Made by a program: the position numbers and the translations under genes. 50,035 nt of DNA from CAYOXX01 sp964408025 (GTDB lineage Bacteria; Acidobacteriota; DATKUA01). Of this stretch, positions 1 to 9,714 are shown piece by piece. The notes beneath the pieces are model-generated. The model searched no databases and was not told the origin of the DNA. It was given only the letters and a program-made list of their open reading frames with translations. Position 1 is the stretch's first letter. Every line of letters starts with the position of its first letter. The stretch covers positions 1 through 50,035 of the forward strand of contig CAYOXX010000013.1 in assembly GCA_964408025.1 (NCBI GenBank), read 5' to 3'.

Positions 1-2957
1 TTCTCCAGGAATATAATCCACTCTTGAATTTCTTCTTTTGTTCCTAACAATAATATGTATTCAGTTATAAATTTCGTTAACATTATTATATAATCAGCAT
101 TTTGCCTTATAGAGGATTTTTTTATTTTACATAAAGTACGGAAAAGGTCATTTTTGTCTTCATCTTTTAACCGAGGATAAATACCTTTAAAATCTCCTAA
201 AATCAAATGTGGAAATTTATATTCTTTAGCATGATTAAATATTCTTATTATAAAGTGTGCAATATTATTAGGGAACAGTCTGGCAATCCATGGCCACCAG
301 TTTTGAAAATTATGTAATTCACGAGTACTAAATCTAATTTTGAATAATGTACCATCATTAACGTATCTTTGGGTTCTTTTAAATATATATTCTTGATCTG
401 CGGGTATAAGATCAGGAAGATCCTTACGTACGGCAAGATGAGCTAGTTCACCTGATATAAATTCATTTATATCACTTTTAAAAACGGATTTCCCCAAACG
501 TATTTTATCAACTACTTTAGTTTTTGTAAACTGTTTCAAACTATTTTTTTTAGGCATTCTTAGTTCTTCAGGTATTTCAATCAACTCAAAATATTCTGTT
601 AATTGGTAGAGGCCTTTTCTAATTAGCTCATCACTTGTTTTTCCAATCATATCTTTAAACAGTTCCAATATTTCTTCAGTATACCCCCAGTGCATGAGAA
701 GTCTTAAATTATCAAAAACTTCATGCTTAATTGGAAAGAAACTGCCATCTAACTTTTCTTTAGAAAGAAAACTAGTCGCTAAACACAATGCAATATGTTC
801 TATAAATTCAAGTTCAGGATGAAGGGATATAAGGGAGATCGCCACCGAAGATAAGTACAATTGTCTTTTGTTTCGTGCAATAGGAAGTTCATGGCCTTCG
901 TAAAAATAATTTTGGGTTCCTTTTGGAATATCTTCATTCCATACAAGTAGCAACCATCGCCGGATGAGTTTTCTAATAACTTCTCTTTTTTCAGGGTTGT
1001 TCAGCCAAACGCGACCAAGTGCGTTTATAAAGATTCTATCTCTTAAAGGGTAATTGTGGTCTGAATAAATTGCCTCTACACACTTTATATAAGCACTAAT
1101 ATCCTGGTTGCATATATGATAGAGTCTTCTGAACACGAATTTAGCGTTAGTCGAGCTGGCCCAGGCAATTAGTAATGCAACTCTAATATTGATTTGTGTG
1201 TTTAAGATTTCTTGCTCAAGCAAGATTATCTGTAATGCAACAAAGAGTGCTTCTGATTTGATATCGTAATTCTTGTCAGGCTCTAATTCCTTTTGGATAA
1301 TCTCATAGATATCTATAATTCTTGATTTACCACAATTTCTTAAGACGTTCCGAAGATGCAAAGCCCATCCTAGTACTACATGGTCTTTACTAATTTTCGC
1401 CTTATATTTTGCAGCTTTCATTGCTATTCTTAGTTCTTCTAGATCTTTGCGGATTTTCGAGTATTTATCATCAAAACACTCATTTAAAGATATTAAACCT
1501 ATTTCTAGTTCACTATAATCATCAACAATATTTACAGATCTTGCTAATTTTGAGAGAATATCTTCAGCATCTTGTGTTTTTCGAATGTCAAGCTTGTCAT
1601 ATACCTGATAATCTGTGTCCAAAATTTTTTCTTTAAGTGTTTCCCAAAAAACTATTTCCCTAGTTATACCATCGACGTTCTTTATTTTATTTATGAGTCC
1701 AATACATGTATGAAAATATCGAGGGTATCTAGCGATAGTCTTAAGCTCTTCATTAAAATCAGAAGGTTTTGTATCTGGAGCGAATTTCTCAAGAGCCATG
1801 GCAAACTCTTCATTGTCGAATTGTTTCACTGATATTTTATAACAATCCTTCCAAAAATCCTTCTGATAGCCAGGACTAGTTTCTAGGAGTCTGGTTGTAA
1901 ATAAAATTCGAACTTGTGGAAATTGATCTTTTCTGCAGAAATATTCTGATAAGATTTCCTTAGCACTTCTAATTGCATTCCTCTCGTTTACACCATCCAA
2001 TATAAAAAGGATTGGACTGTCGGTAAATTTCATTATTTTATTTTTATATTTATTTATTTGGCGTCTAGATAATATTATTAATTGTTCTAAGGTTAATTCG
2101 ATCAAATCTTCTAAAGAATAGCAAGTATGCCAGATATAACTATCAAGCCAAAAAACTAAATTCTTTTCTTTTGATATTTTGTTTGCAAAAGCAGCGGCAA
2201 GCCAAGATTTCCCTACACCTTCTTCTCCTTGCAGATATGCCACTGTGAATTTACTTTGCCACCAACTATGAATGAGTTCTTGAATGCGAGGGCGATTGAC
2301 TGCGTCTTTGATATTTATTACATAGGAAAAGCGGATGCCATGCCTATCATTTAATCCAAAGCGCTTGTCAAGATGATCTGCAGTTAAACAATAAACATTT
2401 TCAAATGTGTGAAGACTCTTTAGGATTGTATGACGTAGAGAATCTACGCGACTCTCGACTTCCTTGGAATTACGATTTGTTCTTATCCACTCATAGTTTT
2501 CAAAGTTAAAAGTACTGAGGCTACTAAATTGATGTATCGAATCCCAATAGTATAAACACAAAGCACCAAAATCTGATAGGTCATCAGTCATGTCCAATAA
2601 AATAATATCAATACCAGTTTCTTTTTCAATTGTCCTGAGTTGTGGCAACAGTTGTGCTGCTTTTTTTGTAGTTACAAAAACGTACACATTTAAATTTTCT
2701 ATTGTGCGTGATATGCGGTTTATTTCTACCGCTATTTTATCTACATTAAGTGGTGTTTTATCCAAATATCTCTTTGCCTGGATAGAGATACACTGATCTT
2801 GGCTAAGAGCATCTCCAGTTGGCTGAGAGCCAGATGCAGCTAAGTAAAATCTCAAATCTAGTAATCTCCCTAGCAATATTGCACACAGGCCCTCGAATCC
2901 TTTTTCCCCAGCAGGTTCAAGCTGACGTAAAGCTTCTTTAAGTTCTTTCCAGCTCAT
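1..2957 (-). CDS. PD-(D/E)XK nuclease-NACHT STAND NTPase, partial (3' end off window)
   Basis: Open from ATG at 2957 to the left edge, about 985 residues with no stop, so the C-terminus is missing. Residues about 20-65 look like a Mrr/Cap4-type restriction-endonuclease core: E23, then G48-D49, then Q60-A-K62. Residues about 244-252 are a Walker A (GEEGVGKSW) and about 316-324 a Walker B (ILFILDGVN), the layout of NACHT/STAND NTPases. A long helical C-terminal sensor region follows. Proteins with this nuclease-NTPase-sensor order include the Avs and bNACHT anti-phage families, which recognise phage proteins and degrade DNA; that role is inferred here. The gene is strongly AT-rich against its neighbours, consistent with horizontal transfer. 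I did not assign it to a numbered Avs type. Confidence 0.8.
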   Translation of the reverse strand, partial: MSWKELKEALRQLEPAGEKGFEGLCAILLGRLLDLRFYLAASGSQPTGDALSQDQCISIQAKRYLDKTPLNVDKIAVEINRISRTIENLNVYVFVTTKKAAQLLPQLRTIEKETGIDIILLDMTDDLSDFGALCLYYWDSIHQFSSLSTFNFENYEWIRTNRNSKEVESRVDSLRHTILKSLHTFENVYCLTADHLDKRFGLNDRHGIRFSYVINIKDAVNRPRIQELIHSWWQSKFTVAYLQGEEGVGKSWLAAAFANKISKEKNLVFWLDSYIWHTCYSLEDLIELTLEQLIILSRRQINKYKNKIMKFTDSPILFILDGVNERNAIRSAKEILSEYFCRKDQFPQVRILFTTRLLETSPGYQKDFWKDCYKISVKQFDNEEFAMALEKFAPDTKPSDFNEELKTIARYPRYFHTCIGLINKIKNVDGITREIVFWETLKEKILDTDYQVYDKLDIRKTQDAEDILSKLARSVNIVDDYSELEIGLISLNECFDDKYSKIRKDLEELRIAMKAAKYKAKISKDHVVLGWALHLRNVLRNCGKSRIIDIYEIIQKELEPDKNYDIKSEALFVALQIILLEQEILNTQINIRVALLIAWASSTNAKFVFRRLYHICNQDISAYIKCVEAIYSDHNYPLRDRIFINALGRVWLNNPEKREVIRKLIRRWLLLVWNEDIPKGTQNYFYEGHELPIARNKRQLYLSSVAISLISLHPELEFIEHIALCLATSFLSKEKLDGSFFPIKHEVFDNLRLLMHWGYTEEILELFKDMIGKTSDELIRKGLYQLTEYFELIEIPEELRMPKKNSLKQFTKTKVVDKIRLGKSVFKSDINEFISGELAHLAVRKDLPDLIPADQEYIFKRTQRYVNDGTLFKIRFSTRELHNFQNWWPWIARLFPNNIAHFIIRIFNHAKEYKFPHLILGDFKGIYPRLKDEDKNDLFRTLCKIKKSSIRQNADYIIMLTKFITEYILLLGTKEEIQEWIIFLE

Positions 2958-3267
2958 ATCTCGAACACAACCCAAGCATCAGAATAATATAAATATAATA
3001 GCAAAACACCCCGGAAGTCAACCTTAAAGATGTCGCTACATATGCTTAAGAGGAGTAAATTAATAACAGAGGTGTAAGCATGAAAATTTCATAAATGGAC
3101 TTCAGGCCTATAAAACAATAATATTATTCATCTAGGACAACGCGTCGTCGTAGAACACTAAAAATCATATGCAAACAATATTAAGCTAATCCTTGATCAT
3201 TCTTTTAAATAATCTTAATATTTCTTGTAAATTACACTAGGCTTGGGCTGATAAATTCAGTTCGGCG
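2958..3267. other. AT-rich intergenic stretch, no gene seen
   Basis: This 310-base spacer lies between the start of the nuclease-NACHT gene and the stop of the beta-propeller gene. It is AT-rich like the defence gene and must hold that gene's promoter, but I could not pick convincing -35/-10 boxes. No RNA gene or clear terminator is visible. The base composition changes sharply to GC-rich at about 3250, which marks the probable edge of the acquired segment. Confidence 0.6.
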
Positions 3268-5184
3268 CTACTCTTCGGTTAGGCGATAGGCGACGATTCT
3301 GTTGCCCATGAAGGTCGGGATGACGAGTAGGTTCTGTTCGCGGACGAATTCGAAGTCGGCGATGTTGAGTCCCTCGCTGCTGAGGTTCAGAATCTCGAGG
3401 ACTTCGCCTGAGGGCGAGACGAGGTAGGTCTGGCCCTTCCAGAGGGAGACGAGATAGTTACCCTCGTTGTCCACCCTGATCCCGTCGATGACGCCCGCTC
3501 CCAGGCAGGCTATGTCGCTCACGACTCGAGTGTCGAGGTCCGCGGACTTCAGGATGCAGTCGCCCGTATTGCCCACGATCAGGCTGTTCTCGTGAATGAA
3601 GAGCCCGTTCGGCCTGTCGATTTCGGGACCGCTCAGCCAGGCTTCGAGAGCACCGTCGCTGACCCTGTAGATGACGCCGGCACGGGAGTCGGAGATGTAG
3701 ATTCTGCCCTCAGAATCGACGATCAGGTCGTTGAGGAACCCGGCATCGGTTATAGGATATCTCTCCAGTATGGTCCCCGAGTCGGCGTCGATCTCGACCA
3801 GGTTGCCGGTGCTCTCAACCACGTAGAGCCTGTTCTCGTAAAGCGCCATGCCGCACGGCCCGTCCAGGCCGGTCACCCACTCGAGCTCCTCGATCTCCCC
3901 GTCCAGCCCCACCTTGGAGATGAAGCCCCGGTTCGCCGTGGCGCTGGAGAGCCTGAAGTAGCTGCTGACGTATAGCACTTCCCTGTCGGGATCGTAGAGC
4001 ACCGATTCGGGGACCCTGAGGATGTCCGGGGTTTCCCATACCCTGGTGAGGCGCGAGTGGTCGCGTGCGGGGTCGGCGGGCTCGCGGTCCAGCCTGCAGA
4101 TGAATCCCCAGCCGCCGAACGATTCCTTGACCATTAGGAATATCTCGTTGAGGCCCATCTCCAGCGGCAGGTAGACGGCATCGTTAAGGCCGACTACGCC
4201 GAGAAACGACCGGTCCCTGCCCTGGTACGAGCTGTCGCCGTAGAACAGCTTCCGCCCGTTGAGGAAGATGCTCACTTCGTCGCTGTAGCCGAACGAGAGT
4301 TTCACGGTCTGCCTGCTGTCGGAGCGAATCAAGGTCCTGGCCAATATGCAGTCCGGTCTCTGCCCGCTCCTCTCGGCGTACCTGGATATGTCCACCAGCC
4401 CCGAGGCGTCCGAGAGGACGCCCTGCCAACTCTGGGCGAAGATGGTAAAGATTCCTGGATATCCGATCTCCTCGATGTCGATCCGGCTCGCTTCGAACGG
4501 CCCAGAGATCTCCCACTCGGTGATCGTGAACGGTGGCGTCTCGATCTCGGGCGGGGCCTCGAATTCCAGGCTGTCGTCAAGCCTGTAGCTGAAGTTCGAA
4601 AAATAGGCCGATCCGTTAATCGGGCCCAGGACGCCGATGGAGCCGCTGACTGGACCGCGCTTGAGGTCGTGTATCTCAAGTGCCGGCACATCGCCGTCTC
4701 CCAGGAACACCCGCGCCTGCGTTCCGTTGATCTCCACCCTCAGGTGCAGCCATTGATCAGCGGGTATCGTCGCGCCGGCCGTACAGCCGTCGCCGTGGTA
4801 TAGCTGCCAGCCGGACACGCCGTTGATCACCGGCGTATACTGCAGCGCGTCCGGATAGAGGCCGGCCCTGTGCGGGCGTATGTAGAAGCGCTCGGCATTC
4901 GCCGAGTCCTGCATGCGGAAGATAATCCCGGGATATGAGCGCGATCCGTTTACCGCGATGTCGACCTCGATGACGCCGTTCTCGAACTCCATGTCTCTCA
5001 GGTAAGCAGAGCCCGCCAGGCATCGCCTGCCGAGGTGGTCCGCGACGCGGGCATTCACGAACTCCCAGCGGTCGGACTCGAAGTCGACGATTCCGTCCTG
5101 GGCGAGCGAGATCGATGCTGCCATCAACACGGAGAAAATTGACAGTTGAAATGCCAATGCTGTCTTCGACGACCTACCGCTCAT
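3268..5184 (-). CDS. Secreted SMP-30/NHL-type beta-propeller protein with N-terminal LamG-like domain
   Basis: A 638-residue exported protein. Residues 1-28 are a signal peptide ending SLA. About 30-205 resemble a concanavalin/LamG or DUF1080-like jelly roll (GIIFRMQDSANAERFYIRP and the GSIGVLG strand). About 220-365 look like a second beta-sandwich of the type attached to glycan-active proteins. From about 385 on, repeats such as LYVSSYF, LYVVEST, IYISDSR and LIVGNTG form an SMP-30/gluconolactonase-like propeller. The ATG at 5184 has a TAGGAGAG ribosome site 6 bases upstream. It lies 183 bases downstream of phoU without a Pho box, so it is probably a separate unit. Substrate unknown; the propeller could be a lactonase or only a binding scaffold. 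Confidence 0.72.
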   Translation of the reverse strand: MSGRSSKTALAFQLSIFSVLMAASISLAQDGIVDFESDRWEFVNARVADHLGRRCLAGSAYLRDMEFENGVIEVDIAVNGSRSYPGIIFRMQDSANAERFYIRPHRAGLYPDALQYTPVINGVSGWQLYHGDGCTAGATIPADQWLHLRVEINGTQARVFLGDGDVPALEIHDLKRGPVSGSIGVLGPINGSAYFSNFSYRLDDSLEFEAPPEIETPPFTITEWEISGPFEASRIDIEEIGYPGIFTIFAQSWQGVLSDASGLVDISRYAERSGQRPDCILARTLIRSDSRQTVKLSFGYSDEVSIFLNGRKLFYGDSSYQGRDRSFLGVVGLNDAVYLPLEMGLNEIFLMVKESFGGWGFICRLDREPADPARDHSRLTRVWETPDILRVPESVLYDPDREVLYVSSYFRLSSATANRGFISKVGLDGEIEELEWVTGLDGPCGMALYENRLYVVESTGNLVEIDADSGTILERYPITDAGFLNDLIVDSEGRIYISDSRAGVIYRVSDGALEAWLSGPEIDRPNGLFIHENSLIVGNTGDCILKSADLDTRVVSDIACLGAGVIDGIRVDNEGNYLVSLWKGQTYLVSPSGEVLEILNLSSEGLNIADFEFVREQNLLVIPTFMGNRIVAYRLTEE

Positions 5185-5367
5185 CGTGGCTCTCCTATAT
5201 GAAGATGCTATTCGGTTCAGAAAGGCATATCACTCAAGCCGGTAGTGAAGGTACGCTCCCACATTATTGAGACGGATAGAGGGAAAAAGAGTTCGCGGTC
5301 AGCCGAAGCGGAGCTGTCGACGGGCCACCTTGTCGGGCTCGTTCGCCGCGCCCAGGCCTGATGATTT

Positions 5368-6075
5368 TTAAGCGGGGTCCTCTCCGCGGCCGTGCCGGAT
5401 GATCTTGCCGTCGACCATGAACACCACGTCCTCGGCGATATTGGTGGCGTGATCGGCGATTCTCTCCAGCTGGTATGAGGCGGACAGTGTATGGCTGGCC
5501 CTCTTGATGATCGAGGGGTCTTCGATCATCCTGGCCTGCAGAATGGACCACATCTTTTCGTTGATAGAATCGACGACATCGTCGTCGCGGCAGACACTCC
5601 TGGCCAGCTCCACGTCGCCGCCGACCAGTGCATCGAGGCTCTTCTTGACCATCGTGCCGACTACCTTGGCCATTTCAGTGAAATCTTCCGGCACGTCTAT
5701 CGGATCGTGGGTTGAGATGTAGCTGACTCTCTCGGCGATATTGACCGCCAGATCGCCAACCCGCTCGAGATCGTTGTTGACTTTCATTACTGTAACAATA
5801 AAGCGCAGGTCCCCGGCGACAGGCTGGTGCAGGGCGAGGATCTTGAGGCACTCGTCCTCGACCTCGAGCTCCTTGCTGTCTATTTCGTGGTCGCCGTCAA
5901 TTACTTCCCTAGCCATGTCGGGCAGGCGGTGCACCAGTGCTGTGATCGCTTTGTTAGTCGCTTCCTCCACCATGGCGCCCAAAGACAGGATATCTTTTCT
6001 CAGCCGTTCGAGGTCACGCTGTAGGTGCACCTTGAGGACCGGTTTGATCTCTTTAGCCGAATCTTCCGGTGACAT
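5368..6075 (-). CDS. phoU: Phosphate transport system regulator PhoU
   Basis: A 235-residue, all-helical cytoplasmic protein of normal PhoU length. It has two PhoU repeats with the metal-binding acidic pattern (VEDECLKILALHQPVAGDLRF and ERIADHATNIAEDV near the end). PhoU links the Pst transporter to PhoR, holding the kinase off when phosphate is plentiful. The start is ATG 6075, with a GGAGGA site just upstream; the open frame continues further but lacks family similarity. It overlaps the pstB end by 23 bases and is the last gene of the pst operon. Confidence 0.95.
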   Translation of the reverse strand: MSPEDSAKEIKPVLKVHLQRDLERLRKDILSLGAMVEEATNKAITALVHRLPDMAREVIDGDHEIDSKELEVEDECLKILALHQPVAGDLRFIVTVMKVNNDLERVGDLAVNIAERVSYISTHDPIDVPEDFTEMAKVVGTMVKKSLDALVGGDVELARSVCRDDDVVDSINEKMWSILQARMIEDPSIIKRASHTLSASYQLERIADHATNIAEDVVFMVDGKIIRHGRGEDPA

Positions 6076-6805
6076 AGTCCTCCGTCCTTTGCTCACTGGG
6101 GCGCGTGAACACCTGCTCCGTCTCCCCGTATTCAACCATGACACCGCCGTCGATGAACAGCGTCTTGTCGGAGACCCTGGCGGCCTGCTGCATGTTGTGG
6201 GTGACAATTATCTGCGTGTAGTTTTTCTTCAGCTCTATCATAAGGTCCTCGATCCTGGCGGTCGAGGCCGGATCGAGCGCGGAGCAGGGTTCATCAAACA
6301 GTATGACCTCCGGCTCCATCGCCAGGGCCCTGGCGATACACAGCCGCTGCTGCTGTCCCCCCGAGAGATCCAAGGCGGAATCGCCCAGCCGGTCCTTCAC
6401 CTCGTCCCACAAGGCCGCTTGTCGCAGCGATGTCTCGACCAGCTCGTCCAGGTTCCCCTTATAGCCGTTGATGGCGGGCCCCCAGGAGACGTTTCGAAAG
6501 ACCGACTTCGGGAAAGGATTCGGCTTCTGGAAGACCATGCCGATGCGGCGCCTGACCTCGACGGGGTCCAGATCCTTCCGGTAGAGACTCGTTCCGTGAA
6601 ATAAAACCTGCCCGCCCGTGCTGACGCCGGGGATGAAATCGTTCATCCTGTTGAAGGCCCTGATCAGCGTGCTCTTTCCACAGCCGGAAGGCCCGATGAT
6701 GGCGGTGATATCGTTCTCGAGGAAGGTGGCCGTCACTTCCTTCACCGCCGGCTTCCCCCAGTAACTTATGGATAGCTTTTCCGTCTCGATGATCCCGTTC
6801 ACCAT
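6053..6805 (-). CDS. pstB: Phosphate ABC transporter ATP-binding protein PstB
   Basis: A 250-residue ABC ATPase that energises phosphate import. Walker A is at about 38-46 (GPSGCGKST), the signature LSGGQQQR at 147-154, and Walker B ILFDEP at about 168-173. The phosphate-family sequences NRMND and QKPNPFP are present. Start ATG at 6805 gives the usual PstB N-terminus and overlaps the 3' end of pstA by 7 bases, so translation is coupled. Longer upstream reading frame has no homology. Confidence 0.97.
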   Translation of the reverse strand: MVNGIIETEKLSISYWGKPAVKEVTATFLENDITAIIGPSGCGKSTLIRAFNRMNDFIPGVSTGGQVLFHGTSLYRKDLDPVEVRRRIGMVFQKPNPFPKSVFRNVSWGPAINGYKGNLDELVETSLRQAALWDEVKDRLGDSALDLSGGQQQRLCIARALAMEPEVILFDEPCSALDPASTARIEDLMIELKKNYTQIIVTHNMQQAARVSDKTLFIDGGVMVEYGETEQVFTRPSEQRTEDYVTGRFG

Positions 6806-7680
6806 TGGCGCTTCCTCTGAGACCTGTAGCGGATGTAAACAGCCAGAGCATTCATCAGCAAGAGCACGGCCAGCAGAACGATGATTCCCGCAGCCGCGAT
6901 GCTGTGGAACCCTTTCTGTGGCCTGGCAGCCCAATTGAAAATCTGGATCGGCAGGGCCGTGAAGGGATCCATAAGACTCTCAGGAACGAAGGCGACGTAG
7001 GTGAGCGCACCTATCATCACCAGCGGCGCGGTCTCCCCGATGGCCCGCGACATGGCGAGGATCACGCCGGTGAGGATGCCCGGCAGCGCGGCCGGCAACA
7101 CGTGGTGGCGGACCGTCTGCCAGCGGGTTGCGCCGAGCGCGAATGCCGCCTGGCGGATTGAATCGGGCACGGCCCGTATCGCTTCCCTGGAGGCGATGAT
7201 GATGATCGGGAGGATGAGCAGGGTCATCGTCAGGCTGCCGGAAAGGAGACTACGGTCGAAGGCCAACCAACGGACAAATAAGGTCAGGCCCAATATACCG
7301 TAGACTATCGAGGGGACTCCGGCCAGGTTGGCTATGTTGATCTCGATGAAAGAACTCAACCGATTCTTCGGGGCATATTCCTCCAGATAGATTGCGGTGG
7401 CGACGCCTATGGGGATGGAGAAGAAAGCGGTCAAGGTGATGAGCCAGAGCGAGCCGAAAAGGGCCGCCTTGATGCCCGCTTGCTCGACGAAGCGGGATGG
7501 ATAGCTGGTCAGGAATTGCCAGTCCACCCAACCGAGGCCCTGCCTGGTGATCTGGATCAGAAGCACGGCGAGCAGGACGACGGCGAGCCAGGTGAACGCT
7601 CCGCAAACGTAGCGGAAAATCCTCGAAAAAGTGCGACGTTGCCGGATGTTACCACCTATCATTCTCAACCCGGATTTCAC
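6799..7680 (-). CDS. pstA: Phosphate ABC transporter permease PstA
   Basis: A 293-residue inner-membrane permease with about six membrane segments. The EAA-type loop that docks PstB is visible around the sequence EAIRAVPDSIRQAAFALGATRW. The start codon is GTG at 7680, overlapping the pstC stop in GTGA, a coupling arrangement that supports this start; an in-frame ATG at 7662 is the alternative. It pairs with PstC to form the channel. Confidence 0.95.
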   Translation of the reverse strand: MKSGLRMIGGNIRQRRTFSRIFRYVCGAFTWLAVVLLAVLLIQITRQGLGWVDWQFLTSYPSRFVEQAGIKAALFGSLWLITLTAFFSIPIGVATAIYLEEYAPKNRLSSFIEINIANLAGVPSIVYGILGLTLFVRWLAFDRSLLSGSLTMTLLILPIIIIASREAIRAVPDSIRQAAFALGATRWQTVRHHVLPAALPGILTGVILAMSRAIGETAPLVMIGALTYVAFVPESLMDPFTALPIQIFNWAARPQKGFHSIAAAGIIVLLAVLLLMNALAVYIRYRSQRKRQW

Positions 7681-8600
7681 TCGTAGACCTCGCGGAATCT
7701 GCGCAAGACTTTGTGGGCGATGATGTTCATCCCAAAGGTTACGATGAATAAAAGCGCACCGACTGCGAATATCGTTTGGTACTCGATTCCTCCGGCCGGC
7801 GTGTCCCCGAGGCTCACCTGCACGATGTAAGCGGTCATCGTCTGGATGCTCTCCAGGGGGTTGAGCGTGATCCTGGGCGTCGCTCCGGCGGCAAGCGTGA
7901 CAGCCATCGTCTCTCCGAAAGCCCGCGAGATCGCCAGCACGAAAGAAGCGATTATGCCCGAGAGAGCTCCGGGCACTACAACCTGGGCCACCACCTCGTA
8001 CTTTGTCGCGCCCATCGAATAGGCGGCCATGCGGGTCGACGTGGGCACTGCCCGGATGGCGTCATCGCAGAGGGAAGCGACCATCGGTAGGACCATGATG
8101 GCGACGACTATGGCGCCGCTGGCGGCATTGAATACCTGCGTATCCTCGAAGACCTGCCTCAGCAGGGGTGTGATGGAGGTGAGGGCGAAGTAACCGTATA
8201 CCACTGTGGGGATGCCCGCCAAAACCTCCAGAATCGGCTTGAGCACGCTGCGGACGCGTTCCGAGGCGTACTCGCTCAAGTATATCGCGCTCGCCAGGCC
8301 GATCGGCACGGCGATAAGCGCAGAACCGACGACTATCAGCAGCGTCCCACAAAAGAGCGGCAGTACACCGAAAGATCTCGGCTCCAACAGGGGTGTCCAG
8401 CGGGTGCCGAAGAGGAAGTCGAAGACCGGCACTCTCTCGAAGAACGTATAGCTCTCCCTCGCCAATATGTAGATGACGCTGAAGGTCGTCACTATCGAGA
8501 GGAGAGCGCAAAGGAATAAGATTCCTTTAACGCCCCCCTCTCTCCAGCGGCGCGCCTTGTGCGCTTCGAGCCTCCGCTTCGTGATTAGCTCAGCACCCAT
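7677..8600 (-). CDS. pstC: Phosphate ABC transporter permease PstC
   Basis: A 307-residue inner-membrane permease with six predicted membrane segments. The docking loop DAIRAVPTSTRMAAYSMGATKYE closely parallels that of PstA. ATG at 8600 lies 30 bases after the pstS stop. It forms the transmembrane pathway together with PstA. Confidence 0.95.
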   Translation of the reverse strand: MGAELITKRRLEAHKARRWREGGVKGILFLCALLSIVTTFSVIYILARESYTFFERVPVFDFLFGTRWTPLLEPRSFGVLPLFCGTLLIVVGSALIAVPIGLASAIYLSEYASERVRSVLKPILEVLAGIPTVVYGYFALTSITPLLRQVFEDTQVFNAASGAIVVAIMVLPMVASLCDDAIRAVPTSTRMAAYSMGATKYEVVAQVVVPGALSGIIASFVLAISRAFGETMAVTLAAGATPRITLNPLESIQTMTAYIVQVSLGDTPAGGIEYQTIFAVGALLFIVTFGMNIIAHKVLRRFREVYE

Positions 8601-8630
8601 TCGCGTAAAATTCTCGCCCGCTCCAGCGGA

Positions 8631-9632
8631 TTACCGGCCGCCGCGCCGAAGAATGTCTTCGATACTCACACCCACGTTGGCGCCGCCGGAAAAGACGGTT
8701 CCCGTGATGCGCTCCTCGAAGCGGCTCATCACCAGATCGTAAGCTTCCTGAGGCAGGGGTACGTATCCCACCTCCTCCACAAGTTGGGTGGCGTTTTCGA
8801 GATAGAACTGCACGAACGCCTCCACCTCCGGGCGCTCTGCCGCGGCGGTGCTCACATAGATGAAGATAGGGCGCGAGAGCGGCTGGTAGGTTCCGTTGTT
8901 GATCGTCTCTCCAGAAGGCGCCACGGGGCCGTCGCCGTTGTCCACCGGCACGAGTTTCAGCCTCTCGGTGTTCTCAACGTAGTAGGCATATCCGAAGAAG
9001 CCGATGGAGTCCTCATCGCCCGCGATACCCTGCACCAGAACGTTGTCGTCCTCGCTGGCGGTGAAATCCGCTCTGCAAACCTGCTCGTCGCCGTTGACAG
9101 CTTTAGTGAAGTAGTCGAACGTTCCGGAATCGGTGCCGGGACCGTAGAGCGTGATCTCCCTGTGCGGAAAGCCGGGGCGCACTTCATCCCAGTAGCGTGC
9201 GGGGCCATCGGGCCGCCAGATGTGGTTGAGCTCCTGCACGGTGAGGTGATCCACGAAGTCATTATCGTGGTGCACGACCACCGAGATCCCGTCGAAGGCG
9301 ATTGGAAGCTCGATGAACTCGATGTCGTGCGCCGCCGCATTTTCGGCCTCCGAGGTCTTGATCGGCCGGGAGGCGTCGGAGATGTCGGTCTCCCCGACGG
9401 TGAACTTCTCCATGCCTCCGCCGGTGCCCGATATCCCAACCGTGACGCGGACTCTGGCGTGTACCTTCTGAAATTCCTCCGCTACTGCCTCAGTGATCGG
9501 AAAAACAGTGCTTGACCCGTCGATCCTGATCATCCCGGAGAGAGTAGAGGAGTCCTCGCTCGGCCCTACGCCGCAATAGGCGAAAGCAACAAATACACAG
9601 AGAGAGATCAGAATAGCCAGTGCTTTTCTCAT
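8631..9632 (-). CDS. pstS: Phosphate-binding lipoprotein PstS
   Basis: A 333-residue periplasmic solute-binding protein. Residues 1-20 form a lipoprotein signal ending FAYC, so Cys20 is probably lipidated. The phosphate-site sequences IDGSSTVFPITEA and GTDSGTFDYF are intact. It is the first gene of the pst operon. The leader has a GGAGG ribosome site and, from 9669, a three-repeat candidate Pho box, so strong induction under phosphate limitation is expected. Confidence 0.96.
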   Translation of the reverse strand: MRKALAILISLCVFVAFAYCGVGPSEDSSTLSGMIRIDGSSTVFPITEAVAEEFQKVHARVRVTVGISGTGGGMEKFTVGETDISDASRPIKTSEAENAAAHDIEFIELPIAFDGISVVVHHDNDFVDHLTVQELNHIWRPDGPARYWDEVRPGFPHREITLYGPGTDSGTFDYFTKAVNGDEQVCRADFTASEDDNVLVQGIAGDEDSIGFFGYAYYVENTERLKLVPVDNGDGPVAPSGETINNGTYQPLSRPIFIYVSTAAAERPEVEAFVQFYLENATQLVEEVGYVPLPQEAYDLVMSRFEERITGTVFSGGANVGVSIEDILRRGGR

Positions 9633-9668
9633 TGTTAACCTCCATTCAGCCAGTGTTTAGCCGAGGTT

Positions 9669-9697
9669 TGTAAAGAAACGATAAAGCTTTTATAAAG
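9669..9697 (-). promoter_or_regulatory. Candidate Pho box upstream of pstS
   Basis: On the minus strand three 7-bp direct repeats occur with 4-bp spacers: CTTTATA, CTTTATC, CTTTACA (11-bp period). Nine bases after the last repeat is TAAACA, a possible -10, and the pstS ATG lies 37 bases downstream of the box. The geometry is that of PhoB sites (7-mer direct repeats, 11-bp period), although the 7-mer differs from the E. coli consensus CTGTCAT. Confidence 0.8.
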
Positions 9698-9714
9698 ATT
9701 CGAATCCCTTCACG

